Source: SIG575 sp045542485
GTDB lineage: Bacteria; Bacillota; Clostridia; Oscillospirales; Acutalibacteraceae
Assembly (NCBI GenBank): GCA_045542485.1
Contig: JAZQLC010000010.1
Coordinates: 29,672 to 93,671, forward strand
Direction: 5' to 3'
DNA: 64,000 nt
The notes under the pieces: generated by a model
Database searches by the model: none
What the model was told of the DNA's origin: nothing
What the model saw: only the letters and a program-made list of their open reading frames with translations
Part shown: piece after piece, positions 25,731 to 34,387 of the stretch
Numbering within the stretch: the first letter of the stretch is position 1
How the letters are laid out: every line of letters starts with the position of its first letter
Program-made: the position numbers and the translations under genes

Positions 25731-26645
25731 ATGCCAATCAAAATCGACAACCAGTTACCTGCCCATCACAGCCTTGAGCTTGAAAATATTTTTGTGATGA
25801 CTGAGGGAAGAGCAAGTAAGCAGGACATCCGTCCTCTGAGTATAATCATTCTCAACCTTATGCCCACGAAAATTGTAACAGAAACACAGCTTCTGAGACT
25901 TCTCAGCAACAGTCCTCTTCAGGTTGATATCGAGCTTCTTCAAATGGCTACTCACAAATCAAAAAACACCTCTGAACAGCATATGCTGAAATTCTATAAA
26001 ACTTTTGATGAGATAAAAAACAACAAATATGACGGTATGATTATCACCGGTGCTCCTGTTGAAAAGCTTGACTTTGAAGAGGTCGACTACTGGGATGAGC
26101 TTTGTCAGATTTTTGAATGGACAAAGACAAATGTATATTCAACCTTCCACATCTGTTGGGGCGCTCAGGCAGCACTTTATTACCACTACGGTGTGCCCAA
26201 ATATCCTCTCAAAGAAAAAATGTTCGGAATTTTTCCGCACATATCTCTGGATAGGTACCACCCCATTATGAGAGGCTTTGACGATATTTTTTATGTACCT
26301 CATTCCCGTCATACCGAGGTAAAAAGAAATGATATTGCTCTTGTCAAAGACCTGCAGATTCTTTCCTATTCCGAAATGGCAGGTGTTCACCTGATTTCCG
26401 ATATGGATTGCAGAAACTTCTTTGCAACGGGACATTCGGAATATGACTGCGACACTCTCGCAAAGGAATACTTCAGAGACAAGTCTCAGGGTCTCGATAT
26501 AAAAATTCCATATAACTATTTCCCTGAGGATGACCCCGAAAGAATCCCGAAGGTTCAGTGGCGTTCAACGGCTAATCTGCTGTTTACAAACTGGCTGAAC
26601 TACTTCGTTTATCAGCGCACACCATATGACCTTTCAAGTCTTTAA
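25731..26645 (+). CDS. metAA: Homoserine O-acyltransferase MetA (acetyl-CoA type predicted)
   Basis: A 304-residue MetA-family enzyme of normal length. The catalytic cysteine is Cys142 in STFHICWGAQAALYY; the GHSEYD motif supplies the His/Glu pair. It acylates L-homoserine at the start of methionine synthesis. Residue 111 is Glu (GAPVEKLDFEEVDYW); in the literature Glu111 goes with acetyl-CoA and Gly111 with succinyl-CoA, so homoserine O-acetyltransferase is predicted despite the common 'succinyltransferase' label. GGAGGTGAG precedes the ATG. It stands alone. Confidence 0.93.
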   Translation: MPIKIDNQLPAHHSLELENIFVMTEGRASKQDIRPLSIIILNLMPTKIVTETQLLRLLSNSPLQVDIELLQMATHKSKNTSEQHMLKFYKTFDEIKNNKYDGMIITGAPVEKLDFEEVDYWDELCQIFEWTKTNVYSTFHICWGAQAALYYHYGVPKYPLKEKMFGIFPHISLDRYHPIMRGFDDIFYVPHSRHTEVKRNDIALVKDLQILSYSEMAGVHLISDMDCRNFFATGHSEYDCDTLAKEYFRDKSQGLDIKIPYNYFPEDDPERIPKVQWRSTANLLFTNWLNYFVYQRTPYDLSSL

Positions 26646-26674
26646 AAATTTTTCAGATTTTTTTTAAAAACCTA

Positions 26675-26703
26675 TTGACAAAACGGTGTTATTGTTGTAT
26701 AAT
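26675..26703 (+). promoter_or_regulatory. Promoter of tRNA-Gln
   Basis: TTGACA (26675-26680), 17-nt spacer, TATAAT (26698-26703). Confidence 0.8.
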
Positions 26704-26716
26704 ACCGTTTGTTCGT

Positions 26717-26790
26717 AGGGGATTTGTGTAATGGTAGCACAGCAGACTCTGACTCTGTATGTAGAGGTTCGAATCCTTTATCCCCTGCCA
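26717..26790 (+). tRNA. tRNA-Gln (anticodon CTG), CCA encoded
   Basis: Acceptor strands AGGGGAT/ATCCCCT pair; the anticodon stem GCAGA/TCTGT (last pair G-T) encloses CTCTGAC, anticodon CTG. Discriminator G and encoded CCA (26788-26790) follow, and the T-arm AGAGGTTCGAATCCTTT is regular. Confidence 0.93.
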
Positions 26791-26799
26791 GTATAAAAA

Positions 26800-26828
26800 A
26801 CCATCGACAATATGTCGGTGGTTTTTTG
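26800..26828 (+). terminator. Terminator of tRNA-Gln
   Basis: ACCATCGACA / TGTCGGTGGT stem followed by TTTTTTG. Confidence 0.85.
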
Positions 26829-26851
26829 TTTAGTGTCTTAAGACAACAAAG

Positions 26852-26890
26852 AACTCCCCTTAAGTTTTCATTACTTAAGGGGAGTTTTCA
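26852..26890. terminator. Terminator of ribU (bidirectional)
   Basis: AACTCCCCTTAAG / CTTAAGGGGAGTT stem followed by TTTT (forward) and with an A-rich 5' flank that gives T residues on the reverse strand. Confidence 0.8.
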
Positions 26891-26897
26891 TTTGTGT

Positions 26898-27500
26898 TTA
26901 CATTTTGGCGATTTTCCTCAGCTTATCTACAAGTATGAATATGATGGGATAAGCAACAATACTGAGTGTTACACCCTTGACAACATTTATGATACAGGCA
27001 TATGACAGATAACCGATAAGGAATTCGTCCGTAATAATCTGACCGACAAAATGCTTAAAATAAAGGGGTGCCACAAAATAGTTTGCAGCAGCGCCTATAC
27101 CGATAAGAGCAATACAGCCGATAACGGCAGAAACAAGAATCGCAACACTCTTTTTGATTTTCTTTGAAAACTCGTTGTAGCAGAGAACAAAAGGCACTAT
27201 GTACGCACTGCCCACTATGAAATTCATCAGATCACCAAAACCCATTGTGGAGCCAAGCCCCTTGATAAAAACGTGGATAAGATTTTTCAGAAATTCAATA
27301 AGTACACCGGCACCCGGTCCGAAGCAGATTCCGCCGATAAGAGCGGCAATATCACTGAAATCAAATTTAAGGAAAGCAAAGGGTCCTACAAAGAGAGGGA
27401 AATCCAGAAGATAAAGCACCTCAGCAATAGCCGTAAGCATAGCCACTGCCACCATTTTGTAGATATTGAGTTTCTTGTTTTGTTTTCTGATTGCTGACAT
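26898..27500 (-). CDS. ribU: Riboflavin ECF transporter S component RibU
   Basis: A 200-residue membrane protein with about six hydrophobic helices (MLTAIAEVLYLLDFPL, FDFSDIAALIGGICFGPGAGVLIEFLKNLIHVF). PFAFLKFDFSDIAALIGG is typical of RibU-type S components, which bind riboflavin and dock on the shared energy-coupling module. The FMN riboswitch immediately upstream settles the substrate. GGAGGA precedes the ATG. Confidence 0.92.
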   Translation of the reverse strand: MSAIRKQNKKLNIYKMVAVAMLTAIAEVLYLLDFPLFVGPFAFLKFDFSDIAALIGGICFGPGAGVLIEFLKNLIHVFIKGLGSTMGFGDLMNFIVGSAYIVPFVLCYNEFSKKIKKSVAILVSAVIGCIALIGIGAAANYFVAPLYFKHFVGQIITDEFLIGYLSYACIINVVKGVTLSIVAYPIIFILVDKLRKIAKM

Positions 27501-27520
27501 TTTACATTCCTCCGTTTATA

Positions 27521-27552
27521 AAAAGAAAAAGCCCTGTGAAAAATCACAGGGC
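27521..27552 (-). terminator. Expression-platform terminator of the FMN riboswitch
   Basis: GCCCTGTGA / TCACAGGGC stem followed on the reverse strand by TTTTTCTTTTT, between the aptamer and ribU. Confidence 0.85.
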
Positions 27553-27569
27553 AAAAGTTTTGTGCAAAT

Positions 27570-27674
27570 CACTTTCTTCCATCCGGACTTTACCGTCGGC
27601 TTCGGAATTTCACCGAATCAGCCAAAAGGCTCGTGGGCTTTACCACCGGTGGGGAATTTCACCCCGCCCTGAAA
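27570..27674 (-). promoter_or_regulatory. FMN riboswitch (RFN element)
   Basis: The reverse strand shows the RFN core in order: AGGGCGGGGTGAAATTCCCC, ACCGGTGGTAAAGCCCACGAG, GATTCGGTGAAATTCCGAAG, CCGACGGTAAAGTCCGGATG, GAAGAAAG. It lies upstream of ribU and has its own terminator, so FMN should switch transporter transcription off. Its 5' end is only about 20 bp from the acpP stop codon, so the transcript may initiate inside or upstream of acpP. Confidence 0.97.
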
Positions 27675-27695
27675 GTTTAAATTTTAATTCAACAA

Positions 27696-27920
27696 TTACA
27701 TTTCTTCAATATATTTAACGATGTCGCCTACTGTCTTGAAGTTTTCAAGCTCCTCGTCGGGAACTTCAACCTCAAAGCAATCTTCAAGTGACATAGCAAG
27801 GTCGATAAGGTCGAGACTGTCTGCATCGAGGTCTTCAAGGATAACTGTGTCCTTTGTGATATCATCTGCAGGGATACCAAACTGCTCACTGATAATGTTT
27901 TTGATTTTTTCCAATGCCAT
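27696..27920 (-). CDS. acpP: Acyl carrier protein
   Basis: A 74-residue acidic protein with the phosphopantetheine site DADSLDLIDL (Ser35), of exact ACP size. It carries acyl chains in fatty-acid synthesis. AAAGGATG precedes the ATG. It stands apart from a fab operon; the next gene downstream is the riboswitch-controlled ribU. Confidence 0.95.
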   Translation of the reverse strand: MALEKIKNIISEQFGIPADDITKDTVILEDLDADSLDLIDLAMSLEDCFEVEVPDEELENFKTVGDIVKYIEEM

Positions 27921-27972
27921 AGTATTTCATCCTTTCTGATATAAAGTAACGAAAAATTTATCTGCTAATCAT

Positions 27973-28001
27973 AATATAATAATCCGCACCCGATTTGTCA
28001 A
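27973..28001 (-). promoter_or_regulatory. Promoter of acpP
   Basis: Reverse strand: TTGACA (28001-27996), 17-nt spacer, TATATT (27978-27973). Confidence 0.75.
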
Positions 28002-28680
28002 GGCTTTTTCTGAAACTCAGGAATAAAAATTTTTGCGATTTTGTGATTTTTGTTGAAAGTTACAAAAAAATATTTTTTTACAAAAAGTGTTGACAGGTTT
28101 TCGGTTACAAAATTGTAACTTTTTGCTTTGCAAGATTTTTTTATTTTCTTGCATTTTGGTTTTTCAGCCTGAATTTCACTCTCGGAAAGAAATGAATAAA
28201 AATTTTTATTTTGTGCAAAAAATTCAAAAAACAGCTGAATTTTTGGAACTTTTTGCAAGTGTGGAAAACTCTGTGGAAAATGTGGAAACAGCCCATCAAA
28301 TCAAGGGTTTTCAGAATTTTAAACAAAGTTTTCAACACTTTTAATTCTAAATTAGCACTAAAAAGTGAATTTTTATAAAGTTTTCAACAATTCAAAATTT
28401 GCAAGAATACTGAAAATTGTCCGTTTTTGTTGCAAAAAATATGAATTTTATTTTCTTTGCGAGAAATAAAAAGTGCAAGTCAAGAAACAAAATAGTTACA
28501 GTTTTTGCTAACAATTCCGATTGTTATTTTTTTGTCATTTTTAGTTTTCACGAAATTTATTAAACTTGCACAAAAATTTCAAAAGACAGGATTTGACAAT
28601 AAAATTACACACGGAGTAACGGTCATACGAACACCAAACTGTCAGTACAAACATCACTCATCTCTCGACTTTCACTGAAA
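28002..28680. other. AT-rich gene-free region with DnaA-like boxes and a palindrome
   Basis: No credible gene was found; an 85-codon frame at 28087-28344 has no ribosome-binding site and a composition that only reflects A/T tracts. Visible elements: inverted repeat GTTACAA-AA-TTGTAAC at 28104-28119, just downstream of a TTGACA at 28090-28095; three tandem copies of TGTGGAAA(A/C) at 28260-28289, one base off the DnaA-box complement TGTGGATAA; and two copies of GTTTTCAACA at about 28329 and 28380. Confidence 0.55.
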
Positions 28681-28722
28681 GACAAAATAAACCGAAGTTC
28701 CTTTTTTCAAAGAACTTCGGTT
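28680..28722 (-). terminator. Terminator of the 28.8-kb hypothetical gene
   Basis: ACCGAAGTTC / GAACTTCGGT stem followed on the reverse strand by TTATTTTGT. Confidence 0.8.
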
Positions 28723-28758
28723 AGAACAGACTTTCATCGTAATCCAAATCACATATCT

Positions 28759-29253
28759 TTATAAAAGTGAACCATATGCGTTCGCCAGAATAGAAAGTGC
28801 AAAATTCTCCATATAAGAAAAGTCTCCATCAGCAATCATTACCAGCGTTATGAGTTTACAGAAAGCAAGATAATCTTCTGTTGTTTTTACATGCTGCGCT
28901 ATTGCATCACCGACTTCTTTACCAAACTCTGCTGATTCAGCAGCGCCAACAGTCATATGTTCTTTTACTCTTTGAGCCATTCTTTCAACAACACTGATAG
29001 GGTCTTCGATAACATCTGCCATAAATTCAATTTCTTTTGCTGAAAAAACATTGTCTCCAAAAGAGTACATACACATATTAATTAATAAAACTGCAATTTT
29101 TTCAGTATAATCCTGTTTTGCTTCACCTAATGTTGCTGAATCCATCAATGAATTGACAGCAAAATTCTTTACAAAAATTCTGCCTTCCCTCACGCGTTCA
29201 TCGTAAGTCAAACCCTTTGCATAATTAAGATATTTTTCAATTTCTTTTTGCAC
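28759..29253 (-). CDS. Hypothetical protein, TerB-like helical fold possible
   Basis: A 164-residue all-helical soluble protein that I do not firmly recognise. LLINMCMYSFGDNVFSAKEIEFMADVIED and KLITLVMIADGDFSYMENFALSILANAY look like the two acidic helical repeats (xADGxxxxxE) of TerB/TerB-like domains, seen in proteins tied to membrane stress; this is a weak likeness. GTG at 29253 is chosen because GAGGTGAT (29258-29265) sits 4 nt before it; the longer frame from 29286 would pass through that site. Confidence 0.6.
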   Translation of the reverse strand: MQKEIEKYLNYAKGLTYDERVREGRIFVKNFAVNSLMDSATLGEAKQDYTEKIAVLLINMCMYSFGDNVFSAKEIEFMADVIEDPISVVERMAQRVKEHMTVGAAESAEFGKEVGDAIAQHVKTTEDYLAFCKLITLVMIADGDFSYMENFALSILANAYGSLL

Positions 29254-29313
29254 AAATATCACCTCGTGAATAGTGTAACACACCACTTTTAACTTGTCAA
29301 GCTACGTTCTTTG

Positions 29314-29357
29314 AACAAAAAAGGCATAGGGTCGCCCACCAAAAGAGCAACCCTATG
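29314..29357 (-). terminator. Terminator of the deacetylase gene
   Basis: CATAGGGTTGC / GCGACCCTATG stem followed on the reverse strand by CCTTTTTTG. Confidence 0.8.
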
Positions 29358-29376
29358 GTAAAATTTGTGTATTTTT

Positions 29377-30303
29377 TCAACCTCTGTAATACACTTTACC
29401 CGCTTCCATCTCTATGCCTTTTACAGTAAGAAGCTGAGAAACCGTCACAAGCTGATAACCTCTCTTTATAAGGTCAGGAATAACCTTTTCCATAGCGTCA
29501 ACAGTTGTTCCGTGCAAATCATGACAGAGAATAATCGCCCCGTCGTATGCAGAATTCATTACAGCCCGGTAGACAGCATCTGCATTTCTTGTCTTCCAGT
29601 CAAGTGTGTCCACCGACCAGGTTATGACTGATTCCTTACAGGTGTGTGCCACGTAGCACACCGTCTCGTTATATGCGCCATAGGGTGGGCGGATTATTTT
29701 CGGCTCCACTCCCGTGATGTCGTAAATCTTCTGATGGGTTTGCGCCATTTCATCCCGAACTTTTTCAAGAGAAATCTTACTCATATCGGGGTGTGACCAG
29801 CTGTGCGAGGCAATTTCGTGACCCTCTTTCACAATTCTTTTTGCAGTCAGCTTGTTATTATCAAGAAGATTGCCCACCACAAAAAATGTTCCTTTTCCGC
29901 CGTGTTTCTTGAAAATATTCAGAAGCCGCGGTGTATGTACGCTCGGACCGTCATCAAATGTCAGTGCAATCATAGGCTTTTCCGGGTCTATTTCATCACA
30001 AATCAGATCCGAAACATCAATCGTTATCTTTCCTTCCGTTTCAGGCACGGTCGTTGTAGGTTTTGCCGTGGTACTGACCGGCTTCCGAGTGGTTGTTTCC
30101 GTCGTTTTGTTTTCAGTCGTTTTTTCTATGCGTGTTGTGGTTTCTTTTATTGTTGTTACCTCAGTAGTTATCTCTTCCGTCGTGGTTTCTTTTGTGGTAT
30201 CTGACGCAGTGGTTGTTGATTTCTCTTCTTCGTTATTCACACATCCGCCCAGACACACAAAGATAAGAACAAAGGCAAGAAACAGTACAGTTACTTTTTT
30301 CAT
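29377..30303 (-). CDS. Lipoprotein polysaccharide deacetylase (NodB/PgdA type)
   Basis: A 308-residue lipoprotein: signal peptide with lipobox LGGC (Cys21), a Thr-rich linker of about 70 residues, then a NodB domain with TFDDGP, HSWSHPD (metal-binding His residues) and RPPYGAYN. It should deacetylate N-acetylglucosamine in peptidoglycan or another surface polymer outside the membrane. The repetitive Thr/Glu linker (TTKETTTEEITTEVTT) is low-complexity and probably spans the wall. It stands as its own unit, with terminators on both sides. Confidence 0.9.
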   Translation of the reverse strand: MKKVTVLFLAFVLIFVCLGGCVNNEEEKSTTTASDTTKETTTEEITTEVTTIKETTTRIEKTTENKTTETTTRKPVSTTAKPTTTVPETEGKITIDVSDLICDEIDPEKPMIALTFDDGPSVHTPRLLNIFKKHGGKGTFFVVGNLLDNNKLTAKRIVKEGHEIASHSWSHPDMSKISLEKVRDEMAQTHQKIYDITGVEPKIIRPPYGAYNETVCYVAHTCKESVITWSVDTLDWKTRNADAVYRAVMNSAYDGAIILCHDLHGTTVDAMEKVIPDLIKRGYQLVTVSQLLTVKGIEMEAGKVYYRG

Positions 30304-30424
30304 TCTGTTTCGCCTACTTTTTACTTTTTTCGGGAATTATATGATAACACTAAGATTGCATATTTTCAATATCAAAGCAACAACAAAATATTACAAATTT
30401 TTAAATTTTTTTGCTCATTTATAA

Positions 30425-30468
30425 AAGAAAAAATCTTCTCCCCGACTGATTCTCCGGGAAGAAGATTT
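30425..30468 (-). terminator. Terminator of spoIVB
   Basis: AAATCTTCTTCCC / GGGGAGAAGATTT stem followed on the reverse strand by TTTCTTTT. Confidence 0.85.
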
Positions 30469-30472
30469 ATCT

Positions 30473-31696
30473 TCAGGAAGCCTTTTTCGGCATTCCTGTT
30501 TTTTCCGCAGCAGACAGCATATTTTCAGCAAAAATTGCATATCCCTCCTGAGGGTTTCCTATAAACACGTGGGTTATGGCTCCCACAAGCATACCGTTTT
30601 GTATAAGTGGTGTTCCACTCATCCCCTGAACGATTCCTCCGGTGATTTCAAGCAGTCTTTTGTCCGTGATTTTTACGGTCATATTTTTCTGCTCCGAATT
30701 TTCATCAATGATTTTCGTAATCTCCACATCGTAATACTTTTTGCCCGTATCATCCGTACTGCAGAGAATCTGCGCTTTGCCCGTTTTCACCTCGCCTTTT
30801 GTGGCTACGGGAACAACGGGTGCATTTCTGTCGAAATCCGAAAGTCTTCCGTAAACACCGCAAAGAGAATTCGTATACAAATCCCCTATTTCCTCTGCTG
30901 TGAACACACCGGTTAATTCACCTGCGTCGGTATCTGTTCCCCGCGAAACACCCAGAATTTTTGCACCGACTGCAACACCCTGATATACAGGCAGGGTTAT
31001 GCCCGTGTCGATGTCACAGATTGCATGACCGAGAGATGCAAAAATTCCCGTTTCTCTGTCGAAGAAAGTCATCGTTCCTATTCCTGCGGTGCTGTCGCGC
31101 ACCCATAATCCTGCTTTAAAATCTCCACTCTGTTTTTCTTTTTCTGTTTTCAGCGTCAGCGTTAAGGTTTTTCCGTTTCTTTCTATTGTAAAATCCAATG
31201 CATTACCTTCACTTTTCTTACAAATCTCTGAAACTTCTCTTATGGAATTAACTTCCTTTTTCCCTATCTTTTTAATGATATCACCCGACCTGATACCTGC
31301 TTTTTTGCCGGGATTCACCCTGCCTTTTGGGGTATCAATTTCTTCGACCGAAATCACCAACACTCCGCTTGAAAAAATCTTGATTCCGAAAACTTCACCG
31401 CCGAGACTTACATATCGTCTGTTTTCAATTTTTACGCGCGTCTTTCTCAGCGGCATGATTTTGAACAGGCTGACATTCAGGTTATAGCTATCTTCAGCAT
31501 TTTTTGTTTTTTCCGCTCCTGCTGTCCTTTCCTTTTCCTCCGGGGAAAGCCGAAACACCTTCAAAGACCTGAGTTCGCTTTCCCTTACCGTAGTTATTTC
31601 GTCAGGTATGAGCACATAGCTGTAACATACAAGCGAAAAAAACAGTACAGAGAATACAGAAAGGCACAAAGCAGTAAACTTTATAAATTTCTGCAT
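30473..31696 (-). CDS. spoIVB: SpoIVB peptidase (S55 family)
   Basis: A 407-residue protein with one N-terminal membrane helix, a PDZ domain at about 100-185 and an S55 serine-protease domain. His224 (SLGHAICD) and Ser360 (GGIVQGMSGTPLIQNG) fit the catalytic positions. SpoIVB is secreted from the forespore and triggers the sigma-K checkpoint, so its presence indicates an endospore former. No spo0A follows within the window; a terminator comes directly after. Confidence 0.93.
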   Translation of the reverse strand: MQKFIKFTALCLSVFSVLFFSLVCYSYVLIPDEITTVRESELRSLKVFRLSPEEKERTAGAEKTKNAEDSYNLNVSLFKIMPLRKTRVKIENRRYVSLGGEVFGIKIFSSGVLVISVEEIDTPKGRVNPGKKAGIRSGDIIKKIGKKEVNSIREVSEICKKSEGNALDFTIERNGKTLTLTLKTEKEKQSGDFKAGLWVRDSTAGIGTMTFFDRETGIFASLGHAICDIDTGITLPVYQGVAVGAKILGVSRGTDTDAGELTGVFTAEEIGDLYTNSLCGVYGRLSDFDRNAPVVPVATKGEVKTGKAQILCSTDDTGKKYYDVEITKIIDENSEQKNMTVKITDKRLLEITGGIVQGMSGTPLIQNGMLVGAITHVFIGNPQEGYAIFAENMLSAAEKTGMPKKAS

Positions 31697-31771
31697 CCCG
31701 ACCAGAACCTTTCCTTATGAAAACATTCTGTCGCTGCAATAATAATTTGCACATTAAATTTAAAAATATTA

Positions 31772-31801
31772 TTGCAAATTTTTTCAAAACTGTGATACAA
31801 T
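31772..31801 (+). promoter_or_regulatory. Promoter of the GNAT-rhamnosidase gene
   Basis: TTGCAA (31772-31777), 18-nt spacer, TACAAT (31796-31801). Confidence 0.55.
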
Positions 31802-31828
31802 TAATTAAAATGAATGTGAGGTGTTTTT

Positions 31829-34387
31829 ATGCCCGATATTAAATGGTTGAAAGGAAATGAAGACTTATCTTCCTGCCTTAATATAAGAAAAAATGTTTTC
31901 TGCGACGAACAGAAAATCAGCGTAAAAACTGAATTTGACGGACTTGACGGAGAATCTTTACATTTGCTTATCTGTGAAAATTCAGTTCCTGCAGGTACCG
32001 GCAGATTAACGGTAAAAGATGAAAAAACCGTTCACTTCGGACACATCGCAATTGAAAAGAATTTCCGCAGCAAGGGCTTCGGCAAAGTCCTCATTGAAGA
32101 AATGATAAAAAAAGCTGAAGAGCTTGGATGCGAAAGAATAACCTTGAACGCGCAGTGTCACGCGGTGCCTTTCTACGAAAAGCAAGGTTTTGCCGTAGAC
32201 GGAGTCAAGAGAGATAACGGTGAATTTTCTTTTGTGCCTATGGTTTATGACCTGATTTTTGCTCGTTGCGGTTGGTACGGTTTTGAAGAAGGTCTCAGCA
32301 GTGTTTTTGTCAGAAAGACTTTTCAGTGTCAGGGCATAAAGAAAGCTAAAGTGCAGTTCGTTACTCTCGGATTCTGTGAGCCCTATTTCAACGGAAACAA
32401 GCTGACAGAGTATAGGTTCATCCCTGCCTGGACAAACTACGAAAAAAGAGATTTGTCCTCAGCCGCTTACCCTATCCGCGATGTAATGACACAGCGTTGT
32501 TATTTTCTCGAATATGATATATCTCATCTGATTGAAGACGGCAGTAATGTCTTCTCTCTGCACATAGGCGACGGCTGGTATGGTCAGTATGAGCAGAAGG
32601 CTGAAAATATGCCGCCTTACGGACAGATAAAATATTGTATAAAAATCACACTCACTGACGAAAATGGAAATGAAACCTTTATTCTCTCAGACGGCAGTGA
32701 AAAATACAAGCAGAGCCATATTCTCAAATCAAGTCTTTATCTTAACGAAACAGTTGACGCGAGACTTTATGAAGAGAATATCCACAGCATTTCTTACGAC
32801 GACTCAGATTGGCTCTGTCCTATTCAAATGGAAAAGCCGCTCACCGTACTTGAAAAGCAGTATTTTGCAGGTGACAGCATAAAATACTCTCTCACCCCTA
32901 CCTTGCTTTTTGAAAAAGACGGCAGAAAAACATACGACATCGGCGAAAATGTTTCGGGTCTCGGCGTAATCAGATTCTGCGACGACGCCAAAGAGGGCGA
33001 TGTTGCAACAATAAAATATTGTGAAATTCTCGACGAAAACGGCGAGATGTATCTTCGTACGACAGGTGGCGACTGGCGTTTACAGTGCGACAAATTCATC
33101 TGCGGTAAAAACAATTGTGAACTGACCACCACTTTCACCTGGAGAGCAGGTCAGATTGCAGAGGTTGAGGGCAATGCAGAGCTTATCCGTTTTGATGTGG
33201 TCAATTCAGATGTGCCTCTCACTGCCGAATTTTCATCAGACAACGAGACGCTCAACTGGCTTTTCAAGGCTTATGCGTCAACGCAGAGCAACAATGTACA
33301 CTCTTTTGTACCCTCCGACTGTCCTCACAGAGAAAGACTCGGTTATACAGGTGACGGTCAGCTCTGCTCCGCTGCAGTTATGACAATGTATGACGCTGAA
33401 GACCTTTACAGAAAATGGATTCAGGATATTGCCGACTCTCAGGACATTTATAACGGTCACGTCCAGCACACTGCACCTTTCTACGGTGGCGGTGGCGGTC
33501 CCGGAGGATGGGGCGGAGCGATGGCGATTGTACCCTATCACTTCTACAAATTCTACAAGGATAAGTCACTTATCGAAAAATATTACCCTGCAATTCTTGC
33601 CTACATCGACTATATGGAAAAGCATTCCGAAAACGGCATTGTAGTGCGTGAGGAAGATGGCGGATGGTGTCTTGGTGACTGGTGTGCACCCGATAACAAA
33701 AACCTTATCCCTGAAAAATTTGTAAATACGTACTATATGATTAAGTCAATCCTTATGGCTATTGAAATTGCCGAGGAAACAGAAAATCACAAGGACATTC
33801 CTCAGCTTGAAGAAAAACTCATTTTTGTGCAGAACGCATTTATGAACGAATTCTTCGACGAGGAAACAGGCTCATTCCTTGACGGTATTCAGGGCACTGA
33901 TGCATATGCAGTTGACATAAATATGGGTGACGAGAGAACACTCAAAAACCTTGTTAAAAAATACAGTGAAACCAAAACCTATGATACAGGCATTTTCGGC
34001 ACTGACCTTGTGACAAGGGTACTCTTTGAGCACGGCTACGGCGAACTTGCACTTGAACTGATGACAAACGAGGGTGAAATTTCATTCTATAATATGAAAA
34101 AGCAGGGTGCTACAACTCTCTGGGAAAACTGGGACGGTTGTGATTCTCATTCACATCCTATGTTCGGTGCAGTGTGTGAATATCTTTTCAAATATATTCT
34201 CGGCATCAGACAGCCCGAAAATTCTTACGGCTACGAGAAGATAACCATCTCCCCTGCCTTGATTCCCTCTCTGAATGTCAGCGGCAGTATTACTACAAAA
34301 AAAGGTAAAATATCTGTCAGTGTCAGATACACAGACGGCGTACAGTCAATAAAATACAGTGTTCCCGAAGGAATTGAAATAGTATGA
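31829..34387 (+). CDS. GNAT acetyltransferase fused to GH78 alpha-L-rhamnosidase
   Basis: An 852-residue protein with no signal peptide. Residues 1-143 are a complete ElaA-like GNAT domain (HFGHIAIEKNFRSKGFGKVL is the acetyl-CoA loop; VPFYEKQGFAVDG is motif B). From about 146 it is a GH78 rhamnosidase: beta-sandwich modules (FVRKTFQCQGIKKAKVQFV ... FNGNKL), then an (alpha/alpha)6 barrel with the acid motif DCPHRERLGYTGDGQ (Asp497), GGWCLGDW and LWENWDG. One open frame spans the junction with no internal ribosome-binding site, so the fusion looks genuine. It would remove terminal rhamnose inside the cell; the GNAT role is unknown. It overlaps the next gene by ATGA. Confidence 0.88.
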   Translation: MPDIKWLKGNEDLSSCLNIRKNVFCDEQKISVKTEFDGLDGESLHLLICENSVPAGTGRLTVKDEKTVHFGHIAIEKNFRSKGFGKVLIEEMIKKAEELGCERITLNAQCHAVPFYEKQGFAVDGVKRDNGEFSFVPMVYDLIFARCGWYGFEEGLSSVFVRKTFQCQGIKKAKVQFVTLGFCEPYFNGNKLTEYRFIPAWTNYEKRDLSSAAYPIRDVMTQRCYFLEYDISHLIEDGSNVFSLHIGDGWYGQYEQKAENMPPYGQIKYCIKITLTDENGNETFILSDGSEKYKQSHILKSSLYLNETVDARLYEENIHSISYDDSDWLCPIQMEKPLTVLEKQYFAGDSIKYSLTPTLLFEKDGRKTYDIGENVSGLGVIRFCDDAKEGDVATIKYCEILDENGEMYLRTTGGDWRLQCDKFICGKNNCELTTTFTWRAGQIAEVEGNAELIRFDVVNSDVPLTAEFSSDNETLNWLFKAYASTQSNNVHSFVPSDCPHRERLGYTGDGQLCSAAVMTMYDAEDLYRKWIQDIADSQDIYNGHVQHTAPFYGGGGGPGGWGGAMAIVPYHFYKFYKDKSLIEKYYPAILAYIDYMEKHSENGIVVREEDGGWCLGDWCAPDNKNLIPEKFVNTYYMIKSILMAIEIAEETENHKDIPQLEEKLIFVQNAFMNEFFDEETGSFLDGIQGTDAYAVDINMGDERTLKNLVKKYSETKTYDTGIFGTDLVTRVLFEHGYGELALELMTNEGEISFYNMKKQGATTLWENWDGCDSHSHPMFGAVCEYLFKYILGIRQPENSYGYEKITISPALIPSLNVSGSITTKKGKISVSVRYTDGVQSIKYSVPEGIEIV

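Noticed and set aside
28087..28344. An 85-codon forward frame in the AT-rich region, and frames opposite it
   Set aside because: No ribosome-binding site, and the composition only mirrors A/T tracts; the DNA elements explain the region better.
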